Positions 47,115 to 56,299 of a stretch of DNA of 64,000 bases are shown piece after piece (the stretch's first letter is position 1; each line of letters starts with the position of its first letter). The notes beneath the pieces are model-generated. The model was given only the letters and a program-made list of their open reading frames with translations, was not told the origin of the DNA and ran no database searches. The position numbers and the translations under genes are program-made. Source of the stretch: Promethearchaeati archaeon (lineage in GTDB: Archaea > Asgardarchaeota > Heimdallarchaeia > Heimdallarchaeales > Heimdallarchaeaceae); assembly GCA_013166775.1 (NCBI GenBank), contig JABLTJ010000003.1:124001-188000 (forward strand), written 5' to 3'.

Positions 47115-47615
47115 TTAAGAAACTTTTTTCATTATTTCTCTCGCAAACTCTTTAGCACGTTCTATCCTTTTTTCATCAGGTTGACCCTTTGATTTTGGAC
47201 TTTCTTGTGCAAAATAACGTAGCGTTGGATTTTCTGATTTGTTCAATGAATCTATTACCATTTGAGCTACTTCTCCTTGATAATTAGATAATCCCAAGAA
47301 TTCTGCTGAATTATCTAAAGAATCACGACATTGTTCTAACCATGGAGTGAGATAATCACTAAACTCTGGAGATCCATGTGTGACAAATAAAGCGATTCTT
47401 TTGTTTGAAGAATTCTTTTCTAGAAATTCTTTTACATTATTAGAAGGTCCAAAATTTTCTATTGGAAATCCAAAGAAAATTATATCATAACCATTAAGAT
47501 TTTCTAATTCATCCAGCTTCTTGATTTCTTTATCAGTCTTTATCTCTTCAAAAATCGCTTTAGCTATTTTTCCAGTGTTATTGGTTCGTGTCAAATATGC
47601 TACTAAAACTTTCAT
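47115..47615 (-). CDS. Flavodoxin-family protein
   Basis: The 166-residue protein has the flavodoxin layout. The phosphate-binding loop follows the first strand (VLVAYLTRTNNTGKIAK, residues 3-19), then FFGFPIENFGPSNN forms the 60s-type loop and LFVTHGSPE the third loop. It probably binds FMN and carries electrons, or acts as an NAD(P)H quinone reductase-like protein. A TTATATAA box lies about 20-27 nt before the ATG, suggesting a leaderless mRNA. The aldo/keto reductase gene upstream on the same strand has its own start about 90 nt away. Confidence 0.82.
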   Translation of the reverse strand: MKVLVAYLTRTNNTGKIAKAIFEEIKTDKEIKKLDELENLNGYDIIFFGFPIENFGPSNNVKEFLEKNSSNKRIALFVTHGSPEFSDYLTPWLEQCRDSLDNSAEFLGLSNYQGEVAQMVIDSLNKSENPTLRYFAQESPKSKGQPDEKRIERAKEFAREIMKKVS

Positions 47616-47634
47616 TTATTCATGAATATTTTAT

Positions 47635-47642
47635 TTATATAA
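47635..47642 (-). promoter_or_regulatory. TATA box before the flavodoxin-like gene
   Basis: TTATATAA lies 20-27 nt upstream of the leftward ATG at 47615, the leaderless spacing. Confidence 0.45.
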
Positions 47643-47703
47643 TAAATTTTTTCTTGTTAAGTAAATAGAAAAAACTTAGGAAAAAATCAAGTTTGGGAAG
47701 TAA

Positions 47704-48621
47704 TTAGCTTGTTTGAATTGCTTGTTTAAATTCCTTCAAAGTATGATTATAATCTGCAATTCCTTTTTCAGTTTGATAAGATTTTATATTCAGTTTCAGT
47801 TCATCTACTGTTTTTACACCAAAAACTACTGTTTCAGCTCCTGAGTCTAATCCATAATTAAAGCATTGAGCAGGTGTTGTAGGTTTATTCAGTGTTAATG
47901 TGAATCTATTCCCTCCGCAGAAATAAGCAGGATAATCAGTTTTCTTAGTTGTGAATGCCTTTCCTTTCAGAAGATTCTTTATTGCAATCACAGCTATACT
48001 TCTTTCTTTGCAGCATTGTATAAGCTTCTTTGTTGAATCCAGAATACCTGTAGCAAAATTTAAGGGTAACATTATGACATCGAGTTCATTCTCTTCTATG
48101 ATCTTAATAAGTAAATCAGGTTTATGAGCGCTTAAACCAACTGCTTTAGCTTTTCCTTCCTTCTTGAGCTGAAAGGCATAATCGAGCAGACCATTTTTAA
48201 CAACTTTCTCATAATCTTCTGAGTGAGTTACAAATTGAATCAATGCAATATCTGCATAATCAACATCTAGATTATCAAGCATTCCTTCATATGTTTGCTT
48301 TATTTTGTTTAATGAGCGTGTCTTTGAATGACCATTAGCTTTTTCGTTGTAAAAACTACCCAAATGTGTAGTGAAGGTGATTTTTTCTCTTTTATCTTTA
48401 ATAAATTCTCTGAAAACATCAAAGAAATAAGGTAAATTGAAAACTAGATCAAAGTGAGTTATACCAGACTTGTAAGCTTCATCTAAAATTAATTTGCTGT
48501 TTTCATCTCGTGTCAAATTAGTAGCTTTCCGCACTCCTCTAGCAAAGTGCTCAATGCCTAAACCCAATGTACTGAGATTTATTCCATTTGATTGATTTTT
48601 CTTATTTGAATCCTTACTCAT
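47704..48621 (-). CDS. Aldo/keto reductase-family protein
   Basis: The 305-residue protein has a TIM-barrel layout typical of the aldo/keto reductase superfamily: LGLGIEHFARGVRKA at the start, THFDLVFNLPY where the usual DTAxxYG stands, DYADIALIQFV, KAVGLSAHKPD and a terminal PTTPAQCFNYGLDSGAETVVFGVKT stretch spread over the last 70 residues. The canonical Tyr is not obvious in the first motif (FNLPY holds one), so the enzyme may be a diverged oxidoreductase of the group that often has extra Cys ligands. Substrate unknown. Confidence 0.75.
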   Translation of the reverse strand: MSKDSNKKNQSNGINLSTLGLGIEHFARGVRKATNLTRDENSKLILDEAYKSGITHFDLVFNLPYFFDVFREFIKDKREKITFTTHLGSFYNEKANGHSKTRSLNKIKQTYEGMLDNLDVDYADIALIQFVTHSEDYEKVVKNGLLDYAFQLKKEGKAKAVGLSAHKPDLLIKIIEENELDVIMLPLNFATGILDSTKKLIQCCKERSIAVIAIKNLLKGKAFTTKKTDYPAYFCGGNRFTLTLNKPTTPAQCFNYGLDSGAETVVFGVKTVDELKLNIKSYQTEKGIADYNHTLKEFKQAIQTS

Positions 48622-48842
48622 TATGAAAGTTTCTTAATAATTCAATATAAAAAGATGAACACAGCATAAGGACTGAAATAACAGTTAAATAACCGTTTTA
48701 AGGACTGGATACACAGAATCTTAATACTTCTATTTAATCTCTCCATCCTTTCTTAACAAAGGGAATCTACTCCTTCCTACTTTTTTTGGTTTTAAAGGAC
48801 AACTTTTTTATCTTATAAATTCGAATTTTTCTTGTGATCAAA

Positions 48843-49226
48843 ATGATTGAGGAAGAAAGTAGTTCTACTGATTTAGCACAAACAATTTTTAATGAAGTTA
48901 TGGATGAAATTGAAGAAGAAATAATGGATGGTTTAGGAGAATTAATCACTGAAGAAAAACTCAAAACCATAATAACAGAGATTCAAGAAGCTGTTAAAGA
49001 AAAAATATCTGAAATAATTCCTGAAGATGTTTCAGAAGATATTTCAGAAGTTCAGAAGTTCATTATTGGGGAAAAAATCGCTCGAGTTGTTACAAAGGAT
49101 GCAAAAACAAAACTAGCCGATTTAGTCTCAGTAATTGTAGAGAAGACCTACGAAGTATTGTATGAACTTCGAAATGAGATTATTGAGGAAGTCTTTGAAG
49201 AAACAGAGATAGAGGAAGAAGAGTAA
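48843..49226 (+). CDS. Small acidic helical protein, unknown
   Basis: The product (about 127 residues from ATG 48843; GTG 48834 possible) is strongly acidic, with Glu/Asp, Ile and Val in heptad-like spacing and no Cys, Trp or Gly-rich loop. A helical bundle or coiled coil is expected. The gene stands between two convergently placed aldo/keto reductase genes. I know no family. Biased composition makes the coding call less certain, but no better frame exists on the other strand. Confidence 0.5.
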   Translation: MIEEESSSTDLAQTIFNEVMDEIEEEIMDGLGELITEEKLKTIITEIQEAVKEKISEIIPEDVSEDISEVQKFIIGEKIARVVTKDAKTKLADLVSVIVEKTYEVLYELRNEIIEEVFEETEIEEEE

Positions 49227-49231
49227 TTTTT

Positions 49232-50059
49232 CTATTCCTTCCATTCTTTTGGAGCAACAACAGGTGGATGCACAAATCGGCGAATTATTGAAATTTCATC
49301 AATTTTATGTAAATCCTCTATAGGTAATTGAATATCTATTGCTCCAAAGTTATCTTTCAAATGGTTTAAACTTGTTGCTTTTGGAATTGGAAATGCACCC
49401 TTACTAATCACCCAAGCTAAACATACTTGAGCTGCACTTACCTCATTTCTTTTTGCTATTTCTTGTATTGCTGTATCTTTTAGCGCATGTCCTCTAGCTA
49501 ATGGAGAATATGAAACTACTTGAATTCCTTTTTTACTATGATGTTCAAGTAATCGTTTTTGTTGAAGGTAAGGGTGGTGTTCAATTTGATTTACAAAGAT
49601 TGGTTTGTCACAAACTTCCAGAGCTTCATCAATCATATTAGGAGTGAAATTGGAGACACCTATCTGTCTAACTCTACCTTCATCAATCAACTTGCTAATT
49701 GCTCCCAAAGTTTTCTTGTGAGAATATCCCAAAAGAAAAGCAGGAAAATGTACATATAAGATGTCAATAAAATCTAGTTTTAGTTTTTTGAGAGATACAT
49801 CAGTTGATTTCAAAACTGATTTTGGTCTAAGCTTGAGAGGATGAAGTTTAGTAGCTACTGACACTTCATCTCTTTTGACAATCCCATTATCAAAAATCTC
49901 TTGCAGTCCTTCTCCCACATACTGTTCATTTCCATATCCTTGTGCGGTATCAACATGTCTATACCCAAGTTTTATTCCTTCAATGGTAGAATATTTAGCT
50001 GCAGATTTTTTAAGCATCCAAGTTCCTAAACCAATTTTTGGTAGTATCAATTCAGACAT
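49232..50059 (-). CDS. Aldo/keto reductase (AKR), canonical
   Basis: The 275-residue protein has the full AKR tetrad: Asp and Tyr in GYRHVDTAQGYGNE (about 32-45), Lys in VATKLHP (about 68-74) and His in ILYVHFP (about 99-105). The late SNFTPNMIDEAL and the NADPH-binding IPKATS are also present. It reduces aldehydes or ketones with NAD(P)H. It lies head to head with the FGGY kinase gene (about 90 nt between starts), which suggests a shared sugar/aldehyde pathway. Confidence 0.92.
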   Translation of the reverse strand: MSELILPKIGLGTWMLKKSAAKYSTIEGIKLGYRHVDTAQGYGNEQYVGEGLQEIFDNGIVKRDEVSVATKLHPLKLRPKSVLKSTDVSLKKLKLDFIDILYVHFPAFLLGYSHKKTLGAISKLIDEGRVRQIGVSNFTPNMIDEALEVCDKPIFVNQIEHHPYLQQKRLLEHHSKKGIQVVSYSPLARGHALKDTAIQEIAKRNEVSAAQVCLAWVISKGAFPIPKATSLNHLKDNFGAIDIQLPIEDLHKIDEISIIRRFVHPPVVAPKEWKE

Positions 50060-50147
50060 AATCTATTTTTTTTCTCTACATATAAAAAATCTTTGCAAAA
50101 AATAGCTTTTTATCATTTCTACCTAATATTTTAATAATAAATAGAAA

Positions 50148-51728
50148 ATGAAGATTATGGAATACCGAATGGTATTTGATGTTGGTTCCACTGCTGTAAA
50201 ATGTGCTATAGCTGATGAGAATAATAATTTGGTTTCTATTGAATCTTTCATTCCTAAAGCAATTAGTTTTGCTGACGGTTTTGGGAGAATTAGAGACTCA
50301 GTTACTTATTGGGAGAATATACTGAAACTTGCAGAGAATTCTATAAAGAGAGCAAATATTAATCCAAAAAATATACGATATCTTACTTCTACTGCAATTA
50401 GACCTAGTGTTGTATTCAGTGATGAAGATTTGAATGCTGTTTACATAGGTGCTAGTTTTGATATTATAGGTATGGAGTATGGCGATGAAATTGAAGAGAA
50501 ATTCATGGAACTAAGTGAAGATACTTTATATCAAAGAACAGGGCATTTTCCAAATTTCTATATGGTGCCAGCAAGATTGGAATGGTTACGAAATAATCCA
50601 GAGATGTTGGATGGAAAGAGAATAGCTCATTATTTCCCAGTAGATAGCTGGATTCTAGCTAAATTAGGAGGAGAAATACACACAAACAAATCTAGTGCAA
50701 TGGAATCAGGTTTCTTTGATGTAGAAAAGGAAATTTGGATGGAAGAATGGTTGTCAATCTTCGATTTGGAAGATGATTTTTTTCCTTACCATGTCCTATC
50801 TGGAGAAATAATTGGGCATGTATCTGAATTTGTTCAAGAAAGGTTAGGTCTCGATTCTGAAGCTGAAATTGTTGCAGGTTTACCTGATACTCAAGCTGCT
50901 CTGTTAGCTACAAACTCAATAACTCCAGGATGGATAGGTATTGTTCTCGGAACTACTACACCTGTGCAAGCTGTAGCAGATAAGTATCACGTAGATCCTG
51001 AAATACATACATGGTCATCTGGAATTTTTATCAAGAATTTGTGCAAAAACTACATTGTAGAAGCAAGTTCAGGAATAACAGGGCAACTTATCAATTGGGC
51101 AGCACGTATGTTTGATTCTGAACAAAAGCAGGAATTCTCTGATCCTACAATAGAACAATATGAAACACTTAGAGTACGATACAAGAAATTTGATGAAATT
51201 GAAGAAGCATCTTCAGAAGAAAATATTACCTCTCAAGCTGTATACGCAAGTTTAGGTCCCATGCCTTTAGCTACCACTCACACTGATAGAATGGCTGGTG
51301 AGTTTTATTTTCCAAGTCCAAGTGGAGTAGAAGAATCTTATCTTCATCAAAATCAGTTTATTGGTGCTGTTTTTGATAACATTACATTTGCAATTTCAAA
51401 AAATGTTGAATATGCAAAGAAGATTGCTAAATTAGATGAAGTTTCTTTATCAATTTCAGGAGGAATATCAAGATTCTCATTGTTATGTCAGAGAACATCA
51501 GACCTATTAAACAAACCTTTGCATTATTTGAAAAGACCTGAATCTTCTATCTACGGACTTCTGAAGCTATGTGATATAGCTAGTGGAAAAATCAGAAATA
51601 TGGCTGATTTGAAAAAACAATCAGCAGAGAAGAATGAATTCCAAACAATGGAACCTCGAATATCAATGACTAAAAAACTACAATTAAAATATGAAAGATG
51701 GTTGCAGATTGTGGACTTTAATCTATAA
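50148..51728 (+). CDS. FGGY-family carbohydrate kinase
   Basis: The 526-residue protein has the FGGY kinase plan: an N-terminal phosphate loop DVGSTAVKCAI (about 9-19), a GLPDTQAALLATN segment (about 244-256, metal/sugar region), an ATP-binding GTTTPVQA stretch and a C-terminal SISGGISRFSLLCQ. Family members phosphorylate xylulose, ribulose, fuculose, glycerol or related sugars; the exact sugar cannot be assigned. Its stop at 51728 abuts that of the dehydrogenase-aldolase fusion, tail to tail, and its start faces an aldo/keto reductase. A sugar kinase next to a class II aldolase is the usual make-up of a deoxy-sugar or pentulose catabolic set. Confidence 0.87.
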   Translation: MKIMEYRMVFDVGSTAVKCAIADENNNLVSIESFIPKAISFADGFGRIRDSVTYWENILKLAENSIKRANINPKNIRYLTSTAIRPSVVFSDEDLNAVYIGASFDIIGMEYGDEIEEKFMELSEDTLYQRTGHFPNFYMVPARLEWLRNNPEMLDGKRIAHYFPVDSWILAKLGGEIHTNKSSAMESGFFDVEKEIWMEEWLSIFDLEDDFFPYHVLSGEIIGHVSEFVQERLGLDSEAEIVAGLPDTQAALLATNSITPGWIGIVLGTTTPVQAVADKYHVDPEIHTWSSGIFIKNLCKNYIVEASSGITGQLINWAARMFDSEQKQEFSDPTIEQYETLRVRYKKFDEIEEASSEENITSQAVYASLGPMPLATTHTDRMAGEFYFPSPSGVEESYLHQNQFIGAVFDNITFAISKNVEYAKKIAKLDEVSLSISGGISRFSLLCQRTSDLLNKPLHYLKRPESSIYGLLKLCDIASGKIRNMADLKKQSAEKNEFQTMEPRISMTKKLQLKYERWLQIVDFNL

Positions 51729-53459
51729 TCAACCAAAATTCAAATCCTTCATAATGTCAAACATCTCTTTTTCTGCTTCCTCTGCTTCTTCAGGAATCGC
51801 ATATACAGTTCCTAACAAAGCAGCTCTATATTGGATTTTAGCTGCCATTTCAACTTGCTGACATACAATCCACGCTTGTTCCAATGAAGCTCCACAACCT
51901 ACATTACCGTGATTTGCTATGAAAACAGCTAAGTTTTCTCCAAGAGCGTCCACTGCATTGTTTGCTAAATCATCTGTTCCTGCCATTCCGAATTCAGCAA
52001 CTTCACAACCACCAATAAAAGGAATAACTTCATCAACTATAGGGCCTATAGGCATTCGTGCAATTGATAAAGCAGTTGAGTACGGAGCATGAGAATGAAC
52101 TATTGCTTTGATATCTTCTCTTTCTCGATATATTGCTTGATGAAGTCTCCTCTCAGAAGTTGGATTTCTTGAACCAACTATTGTGTTTCCCTCTTCATCA
52201 ATAAGAACAAGATCTTCTACCTGCATATCTTCATATTTAACTGTACTAGGAGTGACTAAGTATGCATCTTGACCATTAGGTAATTTGACTCGAGCGGAAG
52301 CATTACCTGCTGTTCCAATTATGAAACCTTTGTCTATCATTTCATTACAAATGTTAATTATTTGTTGTCCTTGTCTTGCATAATTTTGAAGAGAAATTTC
52401 GATATCTTCAAATTCATCTTTTTTAACTTGAGTTTCAACTGAAGCATTTCCCTTCAGCACTTCAGGATTTTTTACATTATCGGGAATTTGATTGTTGAGG
52501 ATTTGTTTTATTCCGTTGACCATCAGCATTGAATGTTTGTGGTTAGTATCGAATGTATCTCCTCCAATGTGAGGTGTAACAATGACATTATCGAGTTCCA
52601 GAAACTCGTTATCTTGATCAACTGGTTCTATTGAAAAAACATCCAAAGCTGCTCCAGCAATCTTCTTCTCTTTTAGTGCATCTAGAAGAGAATATTCATC
52701 CACGATTGATGCTCTAGCTGTGTTGATGAAAAGAGCATGTGGTTGAATAAGTTTAATTTGTTTTTCTCCTATCATGTCATCTGTTTCATCTGTAGGAGGA
52801 CAATGCAGTGTAATTATGTCTGATCTAGATAATAAATCCTCTAGATCAACTGATTCTCCATTAATTGCATCTAATCTGCTCTGATTTACATAAGGGTCAT
52901 TGACTAAGAATTTGACTCTGAATGGCAGTAAAAGCTTTGCTACAGAAAATCCAATTCTTCCTAATCCTATTATACCCACTGTTTTTCCTTGTAATTCAAA
53001 ACCCTTGAACAAATTATAATATTTGATATAATCTTCAAACTCGTTAACTTCAAACTCATTTTCGGAATGAAGAATACGTTCAACTGAATGTAATTTTCGT
53101 GCAAGAGCTAATATTAACCCAATAGTCAACTCTGCAACTGATATGGTATTTCTATCTGGAGCATAAAGCACCGGTATCCCTTTCTCTGTTGCAGTTTCTA
53201 AATCAATATTATTTGGATCTCCTCGAGTTGAACCAATGATTTTAAGGTCAACATTTTCGATAACAGTTTTTTTGACATTATCGCCCTCACAAATGAAGAT
53301 TTCAGCATCTACCTCTTTTATTTTTCGAATAAGATCTTCATCCTTGAAATATAGATTCTTTGTTGTTCTCCAACTTTCGTAAACTATTTCATCATTCAAA
53401 ATAGCTTTTAGTTCTTCGAGAGCTTCTGAAGAGAATTCTGCTGTAATAAACGCTTTCAT
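51729..53459 (-). CDS. Fusion of 2-hydroxyacid dehydrogenase with class II aldolase (fuculose-phosphate type)
   Basis: The 576-residue product joins two enzymes. Residues 1-325 form a D-2-hydroxyacid/phosphoglycerate dehydrogenase: Rossmann loop GLGRIG (165-170) and the catalytic set Arg249, Glu278, His297. Residues 355-576 form a class II aldolase/adducin domain: GNAS (385-388), catalytic Glu436 in TSERRLH, and zinc ligands His455, His457 and His517 (NHG). All key residues are present in both halves, so both should be active. A likely route is aldol cleavage of a sugar phosphate into DHAP plus an aldehyde; the dehydrogenase would reduce or oxidise a 2-oxoacid or related product. The coupling is inference. 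Confidence 0.88.
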   Translation of the reverse strand: MKAFITAEFSSEALEELKAILNDEIVYESWRTTKNLYFKDEDLIRKIKEVDAEIFICEGDNVKKTVIENVDLKIIGSTRGDPNNIDLETATEKGIPVLYAPDRNTISVAELTIGLILALARKLHSVERILHSENEFEVNEFEDYIKYYNLFKGFELQGKTVGIIGLGRIGFSVAKLLLPFRVKFLVNDPYVNQSRLDAINGESVDLEDLLSRSDIITLHCPPTDETDDMIGEKQIKLIQPHALFINTARASIVDEYSLLDALKEKKIAGAALDVFSIEPVDQDNEFLELDNVIVTPHIGGDTFDTNHKHSMLMVNGIKQILNNQIPDNVKNPEVLKGNASVETQVKKDEFEDIEISLQNYARQGQQIINICNEMIDKGFIIGTAGNASARVKLPNGQDAYLVTPSTVKYEDMQVEDLVLIDEEGNTIVGSRNPTSERRLHQAIYREREDIKAIVHSHAPYSTALSIARMPIGPIVDEVIPFIGGCEVAEFGMAGTDDLANNAVDALGENLAVFIANHGNVGCGASLEQAWIVCQQVEMAAKIQYRAALLGTVYAIPEEAEEAEKEMFDIMKDLNFG

Positions 53460-53472
53460 TTTCTACACCTCA

Positions 53473-54294
53473 TTAAAACATTAATTTTCTCAATTTCAAC
53501 ATGTTTTTCATTTCACCTTTAACTTCTAAACTACCACTTGAATATGCTTTGATAGGATTGATTTGTTTGGTCATCATCTTTACAAAAACTGTTGAATCCA
53601 TATTTACCTGAACTGCTGCATTCTCATCAACACCTTCAGATAACTCCAGACCTTCTTCTCCATTAATCTTAAACAAAAATGATTTTGAAATATCTGGAAA
53701 TGTAATCATTAGTGTATTATGCCACTTTCTGAAAGCCTTTTTGACCTTTTCAGAGTTATACCGATCTACAATATTCTGAATCCCATCTGTATAACTGAAG
53801 TCAGAAGGAATTTGAGAAGGAGTAGATTTAGTAACAGTTTTAGCAACTTCAGGTACTGATTTTACTGGTTCTTCTTTCTTGAGTGAAGGTTTTTCAGTGA
53901 CACGTCTATCCGAAACTGTCTCTTCAGTAGAGCGTATTTTTTCTGTTTTTGATTGTGTATGGGGACGAATAATTTGTAATTTGCTTTGAGATTCATAAGA
54001 TGATTGATTTTTAGAGAAAGAACTTTCCAGTAGTTTGGGAAATATCTTATTTACTCTTCTAGAAAAAGATAGACTTCCAATGAATCCAAACAACAAAAGA
54101 GTCAATCCTAAAACTGCAAATACAATCATGAAAACTAGGAATAAATTGATTTCTAATGCATTCGTATTTTCAAAAAGACTGTATCTAGATAACAGATATG
54201 TTGCTAGCCCTAATAATCCAAAACCAGTAATCATAGATACTGTAAAAATCTCTGTTAAGCCTTTAATTTTCACTTCTTTTCTCTGTTCTACCAT
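53473..54294 (-). CDS. Two-helix membrane protein with C-terminal SCP2 domain
   Basis: From ATG 54294 the product has about 273 residues. Two hydrophobic helices (about 15-32 and 48-70) lie near the N-terminus. A Ser/Lys-rich linker (about 80-170) and a C-terminal SCP2-like lipid-binding domain follow. The latter is marked by FLFKINGEEGLEL, AAVQVNMDSTVFVKMM and SGSLEVKGEMKNMLKL. A TTG at 54348 would extend it upstream, but TTATAAAC about 22-29 nt before the ATG 54294 supports the shorter form. SCP2 domains bind sterols or fatty acyl chains; in archaea the ligand may be an isoprenoid lipid. It follows the fusion gene on the same strand, 13 nt upstream of it. Confidence 0.75.
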   Translation of the reverse strand: MVEQRKEVKIKGLTEIFTVSMITGFGLLGLATYLLSRYSLFENTNALEINLFLVFMIVFAVLGLTLLLFGFIGSLSFSRRVNKIFPKLLESSFSKNQSSYESQSKLQIIRPHTQSKTEKIRSTEETVSDRRVTEKPSLKKEEPVKSVPEVAKTVTKSTPSQIPSDFSYTDGIQNIVDRYNSEKVKKAFRKWHNTLMITFPDISKSFLFKINGEEGLELSEGVDENAAVQVNMDSTVFVKMMTKQINPIKAYSSGSLEVKGEMKNMLKLRKLMF

Positions 54295-54489
54295 ACAACT
54301 GTCTTTATTTTGAAGTTTATAAGAATTATCGCGAAATTTTAAAATCAAAGTGCTTAAAAGGGTAGAATTTTCACCCTAAGAAGCTGTACCATATTTTATA
54401 AGTGTGAATACATCAAAAAAGAAGAAGAATCTTTGGAAAGATTTGTTAAGTATTAATAGTGCAGCAATTAATGTAGAAGAGGAATAAAA

Positions 54490-54591
54490 ATGAAAAAAAT
54501 TTTCAGATTCAAAGCTATATTTTTAATCATTGTATTTACAGGATTAATTATCTCTTCTCTATTATTCTTGTTAGTAAGCAGTTTATTCTGA
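54490..54591 (+). CDS. 33-residue membrane peptide, possibly continuing through an in-frame TGA
   Basis: The ORF ATG 54490 to TGA 54589-54591 encodes a basic N-terminus and one hydrophobic helix (about residues 9-33). A clear Shine-Dalgarno stretch (AGAAGAGG, 54475-54482) lies 7 nt before the ATG. After the TGA the same frame stays open for 44 more codons to TAG at 54724-54726, giving a polar acidic tail. The gene could be a genuine tiny membrane protein, a nonsense-truncated one or one with TGA readthrough. TGA is used as a normal stop elsewhere in the window. Confidence 0.5.
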   Translation: MKKIFRFKAIFLIIVFTGLIISSLLFLLVSSLF

Positions 54592-54790
54592 GCAGAAATC
54601 AAAACTCTAAAAAAAAGATTCTTACCTACATTGAGCTTAGATTCAGAATCTGATAGAGTAATACTGGATGGTGGAATAAAAGACAGTTATATAGAAGATT
54701 CCTATCCTTTATTAGAAGATCCATAGGAATACATGATTTCTCTAATTTACTACTATATCTTGTTCTAGCTAATTGATCTATTTCTCACCG

Positions 54791-56299
54791 TTAGAATTTC
54801 TTTTTTTCTTGCTTACAGATAATTTGAGCAACAGTTCTCCCGCTCATAAAAGCGTTTGGTACTCCTCCACCAGGTACGGTCCAATGTCCTATCATAAAGA
54901 AATTTGCTAGATTTGGTAGTTCTTTTTTTATTGGTTTATTTTCAAAAAGATTCTCATTTGCCCAACCTTGAGTAGAACCTTGCCAATTATTTGTATATCT
55001 ATGGAAAGTAGCAGGAGTAGCAACATCAATCATATCAACATTTTCCTTAAGATTCTCGAAATGGTCATTCAACATATCAATAATTTGGGATGCGATTTCA
55101 GTTTTGATTTTCTTGTATTCTACTCTATTCTTAGCTCTTAACTCTCTCCAATATTCAAAATTTCTTGTTGAAAGTTCTACAATGAACAATGTTTTACCTA
55201 CTGGTACTAAAGGAGTTTCAAAGTTGAATATTCTCAATTTAAGAAGATCAAACACATTTCCATCAGGAGTCTTAAATGGTTTTTCAAGATTTATGAAAAA
55301 AGTTTGTGATTCATCTTTATACTCTTTATTTACTCCAACTGAGATCAAGATCATTGAAGGATTTAGATCAGCTTTGTTGTAAACCTTGCTTAGTTTTTCA
55401 TACAGATATTGTCCATCTAACAATTCGAAGAGAGTTGAATACCCATCCATTGCACTAATAACAATATCTGTGGAAATATATTCTCTATTTTCTAATGTGA
55501 TTCCGGTTACTTTGTCTTTCTTATTTTTTTCATCATAAGTTGTGTTAATCTTAGTAACTTTCGATTTATAGTGAATTTTTCCACCTAATTCTAGATATCT
55601 TCTTTCGAATTGTTTACTAAAGTTTAAGGAACCCCCTACTGGGAATCCTGAACGCTTCAAATCCATTTCTGTAAAAACAAGTATCTCAAAGAGAACAGGT
55701 GACAAGAAACTTCTCACAGCTTCCTTTATAAAAGGGTGCTTAAACATTTTCGAAAATTCTTCAGCAGTGATTTTTTGCCATTTCTGCATAATTTTCAAAG
55801 CTGGAAGTAATTTAACCATTTTTAAGTAATCAAATATATTATAAAATTCCATAGGTTTTCCAGCTATTATACTAAAAGCATCCATCTTCTGGAGTTTTCG
55901 TATATCTTTGATATAATCTTCAATAATAGGGGAGTCTTCAGGAGAGATTTCTTTCATATACTTCTCTAATTTCTCCAAATTGTAGTATTTGATGAATCTT
56001 TTCTTGTCTCTAGTAATAATGACAACTTCTTCTCCATCAAAAATTTCTAGATTCTTCATGTCTATTATTTCATCCCATAAATCGTACATAGGATGATCTG
56101 GGGAAGAACCTACTAAACCATGAATACTACCATCTATTGTGTAATCTTTCCTTTTCCAAGAAGTTACACATCCTCCAGGGAGATTGTGCAGTTCGTAAAT
56201 TTCTGTTTCAAATCCATGCTTCTGTAGATAGCAACCTGCTGTTAAACCTGCAATTCCAGCTCCAATAATAATGATTTTTCTTTGTGTCACATAAATCAC
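54791..56299 (-). CDS. FAD-dependent oxidoreductase of the phytoene desaturase/CrtISO/RetSat superfamily
   Basis: The 502-residue flavoprotein has the N-terminal dinucleotide loop IIGAGIAGLTAG (about 11-22), the following GGCVTSWKRKDY motif typical of phytoene desaturases and isomerases, and the C-terminal FAD motif GHWTVPGGGVPNAFMSGR. Members desaturate, isomerise or saturate carotenoids, retinoids or other polyprenyl chains, including double bonds in archaeal lipids. The start is GTG at 56299, overlapping the stop of the TetR gene, so the two are translationally coupled. Its control by the TetR regulator follows from the operon. Confidence 0.85.
   Translation of the reverse strand: MIYVTQRKIIIIGAGIAGLTAGCYLQKHGFETEIYELHNLPGGCVTSWKRKDYTIDGSIHGLVGSSPDHPMYDLWDEIIDMKNLEIFDGEEVVIITRDKKRFIKYYNLEKLEKYMKEISPEDSPIIEDYIKDIRKLQKMDAFSIIAGKPMEFYNIFDYLKMVKLLPALKIMQKWQKITAEEFSKMFKHPFIKEAVRSFLSPVLFEILVFTEMDLKRSGFPVGGSLNFSKQFERRYLELGGKIHYKSKVTKINTTYDEKNKKDKVTGITLENREYISTDIVISAMDGYSTLFELLDGQYLYEKLSKVYNKADLNPSMILISVGVNKEYKDESQTFFINLEKPFKTPDGNVFDLLKLRIFNFETPLVPVGKTLFIVELSTRNFEYWRELRAKNRVEYKKIKTEIASQIIDMLNDHFENLKENVDMIDVATPATFHRYTNNWQGSTQGWANENLFENKPIKKELPNLANFFMIGHWTVPGGGVPNAFMSGRTVAQIICKQEKKKF

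Noticed and set aside
54490..54726. TGA as a generally reassigned codon
   Set aside because: TGA ends several intact genes here (for example the ABC ATPase at 9283 and the HgcAB-like gene at 60473), so it is a normal stop in this genome.
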